DNA of 16,162 bases, from the NCBI GenBank assembly GCA_002504435.1, contig DAQP01000043.1:1-16162 (forward strand). The letters run 5' to 3'. Origin of the DNA: Euryarchaeota archaeon UBA438 (lineage in GTDB: Archaea > Thermoplasmatota > Poseidoniia > Poseidoniales > Thalassarchaeaceae). Positions 6,992-14,601 of this stretch are shown in pieces. The stretch's first letter is position 1. Every line of letters begins with the position of its first letter. Made by a program: the position numbers and the translations under genes. The notes below the pieces were generated by a model that saw only the letters and a program-made list of their open reading frames with translations, did not search any database and was not told the DNA's origin.

Positions 6992-9900
6992 CTAGTCTTC
7001 GTCTTCGCCCCAGGGCTCATCCTCGTAGTATTCGTCATCCTCGTCATCATAGTAGTAGTCGTCATCGCCCCTTCCCCTTGTCATGAAGAATCCTATCATC
7101 GCAATGGCCAAAACAACTACCGCACCGATAATCATGATCGATGAGTCCGTGCCCTCGTCTGATGACGGAGGGGGGACAACGCTGATTCCGGTGACAGGGG
7201 TGTTTGCTGCTGCGAAGTCAATCTCCGTCAACTGCCCGTCGCCATCAATGTCCATGACGAGATAGAGGTCTGGCTGACCTGGAGATGTAGCCTCCCACAT
7301 GAAAGTCGCCCTGACACTAGTTGTCTCAGCAGGGAGGTCTATCTCGGTGTCTCCGGACTGCGTGGTCACTGATGGCCTCCACCTCTGCTCCAGAGTTCCA
7401 TCGGCACTCTCCTCGAGCGTTAGCTCGTACAGCCCGACAGTGATCGTGCCGTCCCTCTTTCCTGGGTTCTCCCAGAAGGTGTCAATCTTGACAGTCTCCC
7501 CCATAAGTGGAGTGGCGGTGCTGACGATTGAACGCGAGTATTGGCCTAGGAATTCCATGATTCTCAATGTGGGAATTCTTGGAGCTGACTCGCTGCCCAA
7601 CCCAGAGACCTCGTTTCCGGCCTTGTCCGTAGAGGTGACATAGAACGCTATCTGGTCGCCCTGCTCAATCTTCATCTGATTGAGTGGTGTGAAATCCAGG
7701 TGCGCTTGGTAAATGGCGCTTCCGTCACCTTCCGAAATTAGCTGTAGCTCCCCTGTATCCTCGGTGCCGGCGACCTGGATTCCACCTCTGAGGTAGTACC
7801 ATGCAACCTGCAGAGTATTCTCGTCCTGCATTCCAATTTCATCGTTCATTGTTATCGTCACAGTGACGTCGTCTACAAGATCTGACTCGATTATAGTCAG
7901 TGACGAGTCTGGATAAGCTACTTGATCGAAGAGGGCTGTTGGGGACTTGCTGTCCACAGTGACTGAGACATCGCTATTCGAAATTGAAGATCCCTCGCCC
8001 CTAACGTTCAGAACGTCGGTCTGTACAGGCATCGTTGGATTTAGCGGGACCCTCGCAGGAAGGACCATAGATACCGAGAATGAACCATCTGATTCAACTC
8101 CGGAGTTCACTACGACTTCCTGAGTCCCGTATACCACCATGGCCTCAACGATGAGATCGTCTGGTATGTCAGAGGCGACTACCCCTGAGCCAGCGTAATA
8201 GACATGGCCGTCAATTGTGAACTCGTCGCCCTGCCTCAGATAAAGGGCTGAACCGTCGTTCTCCATGATTGGTGGAGTGAGGTCCTCAAGGACATCTGGA
8301 ATTGCGACGTATCTGTTATCTAGATCCCAAGAAAGTTCCCCGATGTTGTTCTGATAGGCTACTGTATTCAGATCGTCCATGATGCTGACGCTTGGCTTGC
8401 AGCTGGACTGCGCATCGTTTCCTTCCGTAGCGGGGTCATCATGCTCCCATGGGAAGTACCATGAAAGCTCGAATTGTATGGAAAGCTGGGTTACAGAGGA
8501 GGTGATTTGCTGGGTCTGGGCCCCTACTGGAGTAACGAGGCTGTCTGATGCCGACCAAAGTGTGCCCCTGGATGGGTCATATGACATCTTGCCGACTTGT
8601 GTGGGGCCATCCCCGCAAAGCATCACTGTGACATTGTCGAGAGTATCAATTCCATTCGCCTCGTCTATCTGCATTGTGAATGTGTGCTGAACACCCGCGA
8701 GAAGGAAGCCTATCTCTGAGTCGAGATCGTATCCAGAGGATAGTATTGAGGTCGGCTCATCTGTCGCCACTATGACGGTGGCCCATGAGTTCTGTGCGCC
8801 TGGGCCCCCTCCCGTATTACCATCCTGGTAAGAGAGTCCGGACCAATCCGTTCCCTCCAAATAGAGGTGTACGGGGCTGTTGAATTCTTGTGCCGAAACA
8901 TCGATTGCGACGAAGTTGACTTGCTGTTGCCCTGTCATTCCAGAGGAGAGCGGTTGTGATTGTGCCTGGTACTCTGACTCATCGGCAATACCGTCAGAGT
9001 TTGCATCGTCGACGCTCCCCCTCCAGTACCTCAGGGTCAATACCTCCCCTCTAGCCTCTCCCTCATCTATGGTGACGAAAACAGAGAGGGGGACTGTTGG
9101 CTCCCAGACCTTGGCATGGGCATTCTGCAGCCCTGTTGGCGTGTTTACTTGTATCGGTCCGGCGACAGGAGGATTGGAGTCCATTGTAACTGTAATTTGA
9201 GGAGGGACTCCGGTCACGTCCTCGGCGCCGACGCTGTATCCCGTGGGCCCGACGGACAGCATCATTGGTGAAACTGTGACCTGGGAAAGTCCCGGGTCAG
9301 GAGTAACTATTCCGCCGAATTGCCCGTCATCGCCGACGGTCAATGAGAATAAGCTGCCTGACATGTTCAATCCGACTTGGAAGTCCGACATGTCAGGTCT
9401 GGCATCGGGAGCGTCTTGGAACCTGACGGTGCCAGTGATGTTTAGATCGTTGCCTTCCTTTGCAGGGAACGGGTAGAACGAGGAGTACTGGTTTGAAAGA
9501 AGCCTTCCGTACTCGTCTCTAACTTCGAATGAGTCTATCTGGAGGTCGTTCTCGACAGCCTTGGAGCCGCCTTGCCCGCTGTGTGAAACCGCAGGCCATA
9601 CCGTCTCACCGTACTCGTCATAGGCTTGTGCGACCCATCGAATCGAGTCCACGTCATCCCAATTCCAGTTTACATCGAATACCCAGTTAACCGTGACGTC
9701 GTCAAAACCGTCATTGTGAGTGGTAATTGTGACGCTTGAGGCGCCCATGGGGGCTACGCTGCTTCCTGACGTCTGTGTGAATGAAACAGAATCCGCCCCT
9801 TGGCCCCAGAGGCCGTCGGCACTGTTCTCGACTTCAAACATCAGTATCTGGCCGTCGGAAGCCGTTCCCCTGAGTGTGATATGGGAGATCATAGAGTTGT

Positions 9901-12900
9901 CATCCAAATGGTGGTGCTTGGTTTCAATCTCCACAGAGTTTCCATCCGGGTGCAGAGTGTTGGGCACCTGGAAATCTCTGTTTGTCAGGACATAGTCAAA
10001 TCTCAGATCGCCGTCTATTGAGACAGCGCCGGATGTCGCAGAAATTGTGACGGGTATTGAGATGTCAGTTGGGGGCGGGTCATCCTGAGTCTGTGAGTCG
10101 TGATAATCTGAAACCATGTTCCCAAGTCCCGAGACATTTTCGAAAATCAGGTAGCTTATTCCCAATCGAGTGAGGGAAACTGTCTGCGCAGTATTGGAGC
10201 TGATGCTTATTGGCACCTCCTTCCAGACCCTACCGGTATCCGTGTCCGTATGGCTGCCAGTAATCGCGTTAATCGCCATAATCTGGCTAGAGTCCAGAAT
10301 TGAGTGGAAGGGCTTCACCAGCGATGTGCTGGACTGAGAGGCTCCCGCGATGGAAACACTGACTGATGATTCGAAGCCGTCGGAGTCTGGAGCTACAGAC
10401 ACAATCCCATTATTGACGACTCCGTTTGCGGGGAGCCTGACGTTAACAGTAGTCGCGGTCGAGCCATCCAAATACATCACATCACTAGTTGTGAATGTGT
10501 CCATTCCATCTGAAATTAGAGACTGCCAACCATAGTGGCCATAATCGGAGCCGATTGGGAACGACCACTCGGTAGAGCCATCTGCTAGGACATCAATAGA
10601 TGGAGAGTCGGCTGGTTCGGCGAAATCCGCATTAATTACGAGCCTGTCAATCCAACCGTTTGTCGGGAGGCTTACTGAGACTCCGAATCCTGGTTGAGGA
10701 TAAGTGAAAGAGACCCCTCCCTGAGTCGTCTGACCCAGGGTGGCGCCATTGGAGTCGAGAATGGTTACCATGATCCCTCCAGAGTAGTTGCCAGCTAGGC
10801 TCACACTCTTTATTGGCCTTGAAGATGGGGTGAACTGGGAAGTGATCGTGCCGGCGATACTTGTTGCGTTTAGTACGCCATCAACCACCTCTACACCCGT
10901 GGACAAGTCCCATCCATTCCCTCCTGACGAGGATGCAGCAAGAACCCTCTTGCCCCCTACATGTACCTTGAATAGCTGAGGCGTTGACTCCTCGTCGTTC
11001 GTGTCCATTAGGACCTTCAACCTGATCTCGGGATGCAGGGCGGTATCGACACCGGATAGCGAGATCGGGAATGACACGTTCCTGAATCCTGGGATGTCGA
11101 TTCCCGTGTCCTTGTCCACGAGAGTCCCGCGGACCCACGTGTCGTTAGGTATGCTTGCGGTGACATCAATCCATCCTAGATTGAAGTCTTCCATAGCAGA
11201 GGCGTCCATAGAGGGGCTTAGCCATGCTCCTCCCTCCCCATAGTTTGCCAATAGGACTCCGAAGTTGTCGATGTACCCGCCTGCATACTGCACAGACGAG
11301 TCAGTGTCGATTCTGAATCTAAACTTCAGGTCATCGCCGGCATATGAATCCAAGGGGGCGACTAGGGTCTCGAAGATGCCACCATTGTTGCAGTCTCCAC
11401 TCATCCAAGCATTGTTTCCGTACATTGCGTTGCCCGAGTAGCCGACGGAACCGTCGTACCATCCAGCAATTCCCGGGTCGAAGTACTGCCAGCCGCCATT
11501 GTTTACCTTGATGTAGAGGCCTATGGCATCCCAGTAGTTCTCAGTGCAGATCCACTTGTCGAATGTTAGATGCGTGGAACCGTTTGCAGGTATTGAGAAG
11601 GTTGGGGAAATCACGTAGGCGTCGGCATTGTTGCAATAGACGCCATTCAGGTTTGTGCCGTAGAGGTACGGGAAAGATGGCTCTTGGGAGCCAGCACCCG
11701 AGGAGCTGCCCAATTGCCCGTATTGCCAGCCACATGATCCCGTAGATCCAGACTTTGACCATCCTGCTGCATTATTGGTAGTTGGGTCGCTGGCAGTGCT
11801 GTCCTCGAATCCCATGGAAACACTTTGGGTCCCTCTGGTCCAAATGTAGTGGACCCACTGGTCGCTCCCTGCCGTACCGCTATTCATGGTCGCGCCGTAG
11901 TGGAACATAGATGCCGGAGTCTCGACCAAGTCCTGGAATAGGACGGTGTCATTGTAATCTACGACCCTGATAGCGTCGACTGTGAGGCCTTCCTTCTCGT
12001 CTCCTGGATAGCTGCCGCCATAATGGGTGTACTGATCCGTATCAACGATGATCCTCATGTGGACGTTTGCCTGATTCCTGAAAGAAGACGGGATATCAAG
12101 CGAGATTGTCCTGATTCCGTTGCTCTGCTGGCCATACGATGTTCCAGATGCGTCGGAGTAGCCGTATCCTGGAATCGCTCCAGACCTGTCCTCGCAGTTA
12201 GATGCAGTTGACGAGGTTGATGATGAGATGTCCGTCCATGTGTTGTTATTCAACGATAGTTCGACGCAGGCATTGTCATTGTAGTAGCCATAAAGGTCCC
12301 ACTCCATGTCTATCTCTATTGCCGAAGTGCTGTTTGTTCCGGTCAGATCTATAGTCCTCTGAAGGGCGCCATATGCGTTTCCTAGATAGTTGCAATATGC
12401 GGCGGTCGTGGTATAGCAGCCATGGTGCCAGACTCCGTAATCTACGCCGTCGTTGTTGAAGTGGATATTGTCAACGAACCAGCCCGGTCTCTCATTAGCT
12501 GCGTTTGGGTCTGTCCAGACGTGGAACTTCAGCTGCAGGTGGGTTGCAGAGGATATCCCGCTAATCGACTGGAGGGAGATGTTAGAGGAGACCCATCCAC
12601 TATGGGTGGTGGAGGCGAAAACTGGCATTGTCCCGGTTGGCGCCCCGGTCACTGCTGGAGCGTCGCTAGAGATGGTGCTGGGATAGCCCCCATCCGGTGC
12701 AATCCAAGTCCAGTCGCCCCACGCAGCAGGGCCGTTCCTGATTCGGTACTCTACCCAGGCACCGTCACCGCCGCCCGATGATGTGCTATCCAAGTGGTAC
12801 CAGTGGTCGAAGGTGACGTAGAACGCGTTCATCTCGGAAGAGTCGGGGACACTGACTGCCTCAGTGAGGAGGAATGTATCGGTCCCGGCTGGGAGGGGCT

Positions 12901-14212
12901 CACCGGGAAGTGTTGCTGCCACCACTAGGCCCTCGGTAGCTTGAGCCGGTATGACCCCGTAGGACATGTTGATCTGGTCGCCCCAGAGAGTTCCGTTCAT
13001 GCCGGAAAGGGTTGTAGCCTGCCACATCCTTGGGCCATTGCAGATATATTCCGTCGAGGAAACCTCATTGGTGTCAAGGGTACCGTCTTCGTCAACATCA
13101 AGGCCAGAATCAATCTGGTATCCGCCATATCCGCAGTTCGAACCCTCTTCCTCGGAAGTTACGGTTAGTTCGTAGTCGAAGTATCCGCCCAACGTTGCAG
13201 TAATTGAACCGCTGGATCCGGTAGTGTCACTGATTGAAATCGATGGCGCGCTGGTGTATCCGGAGCCACCCGAAATTATCTCTGTGCCATGGATTGGCCC
13301 GGAAGAGCCGACAACTGGAACCAACTGGGCTCCAGAACCCCCTGATGGAATTGCGTAAACCGTATCTGAAGACGTGTATCCTGAACCAGAATTGGATACG
13401 ACAACTGAGGTTATCGTACCAGAGCTGCTGACTGATCCGACATATGCAGTGGCGCCGGAGCCGCCACAGGCCCCTGGACAGATTATGTTGACACTGGAGT
13501 TGACAGAGTAACTGGTCCCCCCTGACTGAACGGTGATGCTTTCAATTCCAGAACTGATAGAGTAGTTTCCAGAGAAGCCTGAACCTCCTCCTCCTGAAGC
13601 CGAGAGAGTCCCGGCGGAGTAACCTGAGCCTGCATTTGCTACGGTGAGTCCCGTGACTACGTCGGATAGTGCATTGGCGCTGCAATAATAAATCACGTCC
13701 GTGATTTCGCCGGAGTCAAGATTCGAGTCGAAGTCATTATCCGGGCCATGGCTCAGATAGGTCCCATTGCCCCCATTGCAAGAGCTGAGGTTCGTTCCCT
13801 CGGACACTTCGTAGACCCTCTCCCAACCTGGGGTGTAGGTGAACCTATCATTCATTGAAACGGTGATATTGCCGGAGTCGAAAGTGTCAATGCTTGACCT
13901 GGTTCCATCGTCCTTAATCGAGATGGTCTCGGCATCCGTAAACTCGGTGTTGTAGAAAACTCCAGAGTTTAGATCGGCACCTTCCCACGTGAAACCGGAA
14001 TCAGTATCACTAGCCATCTGAGAATCAGTGACATGCAGCCAGCCGTCTAAGATCGTAGCGTTACCAGGGACCTGGAAACCAGAAACCGTGACCGACTCAT
14101 CGGGGTTAACCGATGAAGGACCACTCCATGAAGAAGTAGCGGCGTTCGTAAGGGGTGCAAGCAACATCAGGAGGACTAAGGCTCCAGCGAGCCTCCTGCG
14201 GTCTGTCGACAT
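6992..14212 (-). CDS. Giant secreted, membrane-anchored multidomain surface protein
   Basis: A single uninterrupted frame of 2406 residues from the ATG at 14212; an in-frame GTG at 14233 would add 7. Residues 1-24 form a signal peptide (DRRR, hydrophobic core, LTNA cleavage site). Two Asp-rich modules bounded by cysteines (145-177 and 360-391; GLDVDEDGTLDTNEVSS in the second) resemble DUF7151. Between them lies a Gly/Ser repeat block of GSGYT type. Then come at least three jelly-roll or MAM-like domains (about 460-1010), one ending RPGWFVDNIHF and one GGYIDNFGVL. A long series of Ig-like or beta-sandwich domains follows, with Ca-binding-like loops DANSDGIADESE (1736-1747) and DIDGDGQLTEID (2321-2332). 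Near the C-terminus are a membrane helix (about 2359-2377) and a cytoplasmic acidic tail. N-glycosylation sequons are frequent. I see no protease or hydrolase active site. A cell-surface adhesin or glycan- or particle-binding role is inferred. Confidence 0.9.
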   Translation of the reverse strand: MSTDRRRLAGALVLLMLLAPLTNAATSSWSGPSSVNPDESVTVSGFQVPGNATILDGWLHVTDSQMASDTDSGFTWEGADLNSGVFYNTEFTDAETISIKDDGTRSSIDTFDSGNITVSMNDRFTYTPGWERVYEVSEGTNLSSCNGGNGTYLSHGPDNDFDSNLDSGEITDVIYYCSANALSDVVTGLTVANAGSGYSAGTLSASGGGGSGFSGNYSISSGIESITVQSGGTSYSVNSSVNIICPGACGGSGATAYVGSVSSSGTITSVVVSNSGSGYTSSDTVYAIPSGGSGAQLVPVVGSSGPIHGTEIISGGSGYTSAPSISISDTTGSSGSITATLGGYFDYELTVTSEEEGSNCGYGGYQIDSGLDVDEDGTLDTNEVSSTEYICNGPRMWQATTLSGMNGTLWGDQINMSYGVIPAQATEGLVVAATLPGEPLPAGTDTFLLTEAVSVPDSSEMNAFYVTFDHWYHLDSTSSGGGDGAWVEYRIRNGPAAWGDWTWIAPDGGYPSTISSDAPAVTGAPTGTMPVFASTTHSGWVSSNISLQSISGISSATHLQLKFHVWTDPNAANERPGWFVDNIHFNNDGVDYGVWHHGCYTTTAAYCNYLGNAYGALQRTIDLTGTNSTSAIEIDMEWDLYGYYNDNACVELSLNNNTWTDISSSTSSTASNCEDRSGAIPGYGYSDASGTSYGQQSNGIRTISLDIPSSFRNQANVHMRIIVDTDQYTHYGGSYPGDEKEGLTVDAIRVVDYNDTVLFQDLVETPASMFHYGATMNSGTAGSDQWVHYIWTRGTQSVSMGFEDSTASDPTTNNAAGWSKSGSTGSCGWQYGQLGSSSGAGSQEPSFPYLYGTNLNGVYCNNADAYVISPTFSIPANGSTHLTFDKWICTENYWDAIGLYIKVNNGGWQYFDPGIAGWYDGSVGYSGNAMYGNNAWMSGDCNNGGIFETLVAPLDSYAGDDLKFRFRIDTDSSVQYAGGYIDNFGVLLANYGEGGAWLSPSMDASAMEDFNLGWIDVTASIPNDTWVRGTLVDKDTGIDIPGFRNVSFPISLSGVDTALHPEIRLKVLMDTNDEESTPQLFKVHVGGKRVLAASSSGGNGWDLSTGVEVVDGVLNATSIAGTITSQFTPSSRPIKSVSLAGNYSGGIMVTILDSNGATLGQTTQGGVSFTYPQPGFGVSVSLPTNGWIDRLVINADFAEPADSPSIDVLADGSTEWSFPIGSDYGHYGWQSLISDGMDTFTTSDVMYLDGSTATTVNVRLPANGVVNNGIVSVAPDSDGFESSVSVSIAGASQSSTSLVKPFHSILDSSQIMAINAITGSHTDTDTGRVWKEVPISISSNTAQTVSLTRLGISYLIFENVSGLGNMVSDYHDSQTQDDPPPTDISIPVTISATSGAVSIDGDLRFDYVLTNRDFQVPNTLHPDGNSVEIETKHHHLDDNSMISHITLRGTASDGQILMFEVENSADGLWGQGADSVSFTQTSGSSVAPMGASSVTITTHNDGFDDVTVNWVFDVNWNWDDVDSIRWVAQAYDEYGETVWPAVSHSGQGGSKAVENDLQIDSFEVRDEYGRLLSNQYSSFYPFPAKEGNDLNITGTVRFQDAPDARPDMSDFQVGLNMSGSLFSLTVGDDGQFGGIVTPDPGLSQVTVSPMMLSVGPTGYSVGAEDVTGVPPQITVTMDSNPPVAGPIQVNTPTGLQNAHAKVWEPTVPLSVFVTIDEGEARGEVLTLRYWRGSVDDANSDGIADESEYQAQSQPLSSGMTGQQQVNFVAIDVSAQEFNSPVHLYLEGTDWSGLSYQDGNTGGGPGAQNSWATVIVATDEPTSILSSGYDLDSEIGFLLAGVQHTFTMQIDEANGIDTLDNVTVMLCGDGPTQVGKMSYDPSRGTLWSASDSLVTPVGAQTQQITSSVTQLSIQFELSWYFPWEHDDPATEGNDAQSSCKPSVSIMDDLNTVAYQNNIGELSWDLDNRYVAIPDVLEDLTPPIMENDGSALYLRQGDEFTIDGHVYYAGSGVVASDIPDDLIVEAMVVYGTQEVVVNSGVESDGSFSVSMVLPARVPLNPTMPVQTDVLNVRGEGSSISNSDVSVTVDSKSPTALFDQVAYPDSSLTIIESDLVDDVTVTITMNDEIGMQDENTLQVAWYYLRGGIQVAGTEDTGELQLISEGDGSAIYQAHLDFTPLNQMKIEQGDQIAFYVTSTDKAGNEVSGLGSESAPRIPTLRIMEFLGQYSRSIVSTATPLMGETVKIDTFWENPGKRDGTITVGLYELTLEESADGTLEQRWRPSVTTQSGDTEIDLPAETTSVRATFMWEATSPGQPDLYLVMDIDGDGQLTEIDFAAANTPVTGISVVPPPSSDEGTDSSIMIIGAVVVLAIAMIGFFMTRGRGDDDYYYDDEDDEYYEDEPWGEDED
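6995..7138 (-). other. C-terminal membrane helix and acidic Tyr-rich tail of the giant protein
   Basis: The last 48 codons encode a hydrophobic helix (IMIIGAVVVLAIAMIGFFM) followed by TRGR and then 25 residues of which 16 are Asp or Glu and 5 are Tyr, with one Trp. The basic TRGR after the helix fits the positive-inside rule and puts the tail in the cytoplasm. There is no LPXTG or PGF-type sorting signal, so the helix itself should be the anchor. Confidence 0.8.
13040..13135 (-). other. Second Cys-bounded Asp-rich module (DUF7151-like)
   Basis: It encodes CGYGGYQIDSGLDVDEDG and continues to YIC, 32 residues with a Cys at each end and a D-x-D-x-D-G-x-L-D core that could bind calcium. Spacing and motif match the other copy at 13682-13780. 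The family name is from memory of the pattern 'GxDxNxnGxLdxxEv...yvCng'. Confidence 0.6.
13199..13651 (-). repeat. GSGYT-type protein repeat block within the giant gene
   Basis: About 150 residues holding four diverged repeats. Each has the core V/I-x-x-(A/G/S)-G-(S/T)-(G/S)-Y-(S/T): VANAGSGYS, VQSGGTSYS, VSNSGSGYT and IISGGSGYT. The core tyrosines fall at residues 198, 235, 279 and 319, a period of about 37-44 residues. The repeats are Gly/Ser-rich with short beta strands between them. Similar 'GGxGYtsaPtvxI' repeats occur in phage tail and bacterial surface proteins. The DNA copies are diverged, so this is not a recent duplication. CPGAC at 245-249 adds a close Cys pair. Confidence 0.7.
13682..13780 (-). 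other. First Cys-bounded Asp-rich module (DUF7151-like)
   Basis: It encodes CNGGNGTYLSHGPDNDFDSN and continues to YYC, 33 residues between two cysteines, with the same GPD-x-D-x-D-x-x-L-D-x-x-E layout as the second copy at 13040-13135. The GSGYT repeat block sits exactly between the two. Confidence 0.55.
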
Positions 14213-14238
14213 GTGATGTGCTTGACTTGTCACTATTA

Positions 14239-14254
14239 TGAACCAATTGGTTCA
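14239..14254. promoter_or_regulatory. Perfect 16-bp palindrome upstream of the giant gene
   Basis: TGAACCAATTGGTTCA is identical to its reverse complement. It lies 27-42 nt before the ATG at 14212 and next to an AT-rich TAATATT on the minus strand (14254-14260) that could be box A. A transcription start near 14230 would place the palindrome between box A and the start site. That is a usual place for a repressor site, for example of an Lrp/AsnC- or MarR-like dimer. Operator function is inferred. Confidence 0.5.
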
Positions 14255-14280
14255 ATATTACGATTAAGGGCCAATGAGGT

Positions 14281-14300
14281 CTAAATTTGTACAAAATTTG
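14281..14300. promoter_or_regulatory. Imperfect AT-rich palindrome between tRNA-Thr and the giant gene
   Basis: CTAAATTTGTACAAAATTTG contains a perfect 10-bp core TTTGTACAAA and matches beyond it with two mismatched pairs. A further TTACATTTGTG follows. It could be a second operator half of the giant gene promoter, or the AT-rich 3' flank where tRNA-Thr transcription ends. The sequence does not decide between these. Confidence 0.35.
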
Positions 14301-14322
14301 TTACATTTGTGAAACGCGGCGA

Positions 14323-14397
14323 TGGAGCCACTGGGGAGAATTGAACTCCCGACCTTCCCATTACCAATGGGATGCTATACCCCTAAGCCACAGTGGC
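14323..14397 (-). tRNA. tRNA-Thr (anticodon GGT), CCA encoded
   Basis: The minus strand folds into a full cloverleaf: acceptor GCCACTG/CAGTGGC, D arm GCT/AGC, anticodon stem TCCCA/TGGGA with loop TTGGTAA (anticodon GGT at 14363-14365), five-base variable loop AGGTC, and T arm GGGAG-TTCAATT-CTCCC. The discriminator is U73, as usual for archaeal tRNA-Thr, and CCA follows in the DNA. The body is 72 nt (14326-14397) without CCA. No intron is present. It reads ACC and ACU codons. The giant surface gene follows 110 nt downstream on the same strand. Confidence 0.96.
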
Positions 14398-14489
14398 GCG
14401 TTCAAAGCGGGGACGGTTTCCTCTTTGGGTGTTACGCCAACTTTCCTTAGCGATTAACTCAAGACTGGGTCGGTACTCGGAAGGCTGCT
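14398..14489. promoter_or_regulatory. Divergent promoter region between tRNA-Thr and tRNA-Ser
   Basis: The two tRNA genes point away from each other with 92 bp between their 5' ends, so both promoters must be here. CGATTAACTC at 14450-14459 is the best box A candidate for tRNA-Ser, about 30-40 nt upstream. No clear TATA box is seen for tRNA-Thr; ACCCAAAGAGG on the minus strand near 14422-14432 is a poor match. Confidence 0.35.
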
Positions 14490-14575
14490 GCCGAGATCGC
14501 ATAGCCTGGTATTGCGCATGACTGGAAATCATGTGGGTTCATCCCTCCGGAGTTCAAATCTCCGTCTCGGCGCCA
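14490..14575 (+). tRNA. tRNA-Ser (anticodon GGA), CCA encoded
   Basis: A class II tRNA with a long variable arm. Acceptor GCCGAGA pairs with TCTCGGC, the D stem is GCA/TGC, the anticodon stem CATGA/TCATG encloses loop CTGGAAA (anticodon GGA at 14524-14526), the variable arm TGGG-TTCA-TCCC forms a 4-bp hairpin, and the T arm is CGGAG-TTCAAAT-CTCCG. The discriminator is G73, as expected for serine, and CCA is encoded at 14573-14575. No intron is present. It reads UCC and UCU codons. A membrane protein gene starts about 20 nt downstream on the same strand. Confidence 0.96.
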
Positions 14576-14584
14576 CACATCAAT

Positions 14585-14601
14585 AATCATTCGAAATGAT
14601 T
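14585..14601. promoter_or_regulatory. Inverted repeat overlapping the membrane protein start
   Basis: AATCATT and AATGATT are perfect 7-bp inverted arms around CGA. The element starts 10 nt after the tRNA-Ser CCA end and covers the first ATG (14596) of the next gene. It could be an operator, a weak terminator or processing hairpin after the tRNA, or chance. If it is regulatory, the downstream gene probably starts at a later codon. Confidence 0.3.

Noticed and set aside
12422..12781. Plus-strand frame of 119 residues opposite the giant gene
   Set aside because: It is a shadow frame caused by the Gly/Ser/Thr-rich codons of the real gene. The giant gene reads through without interruption.
13199..13660. 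CRISPR-like or recent tandem DNA repeat
   Set aside because: The periodicity is at the protein level. DNA copies are strongly diverged and unequal in length, with no identical repeat and spacer units.
14323..14575. Introns or an attachment site in the tRNA genes
   Set aside because: Both cloverleaves are complete without extra bases, no duplicated tRNA 3' end was found nearby, and no integrase is present in the window.
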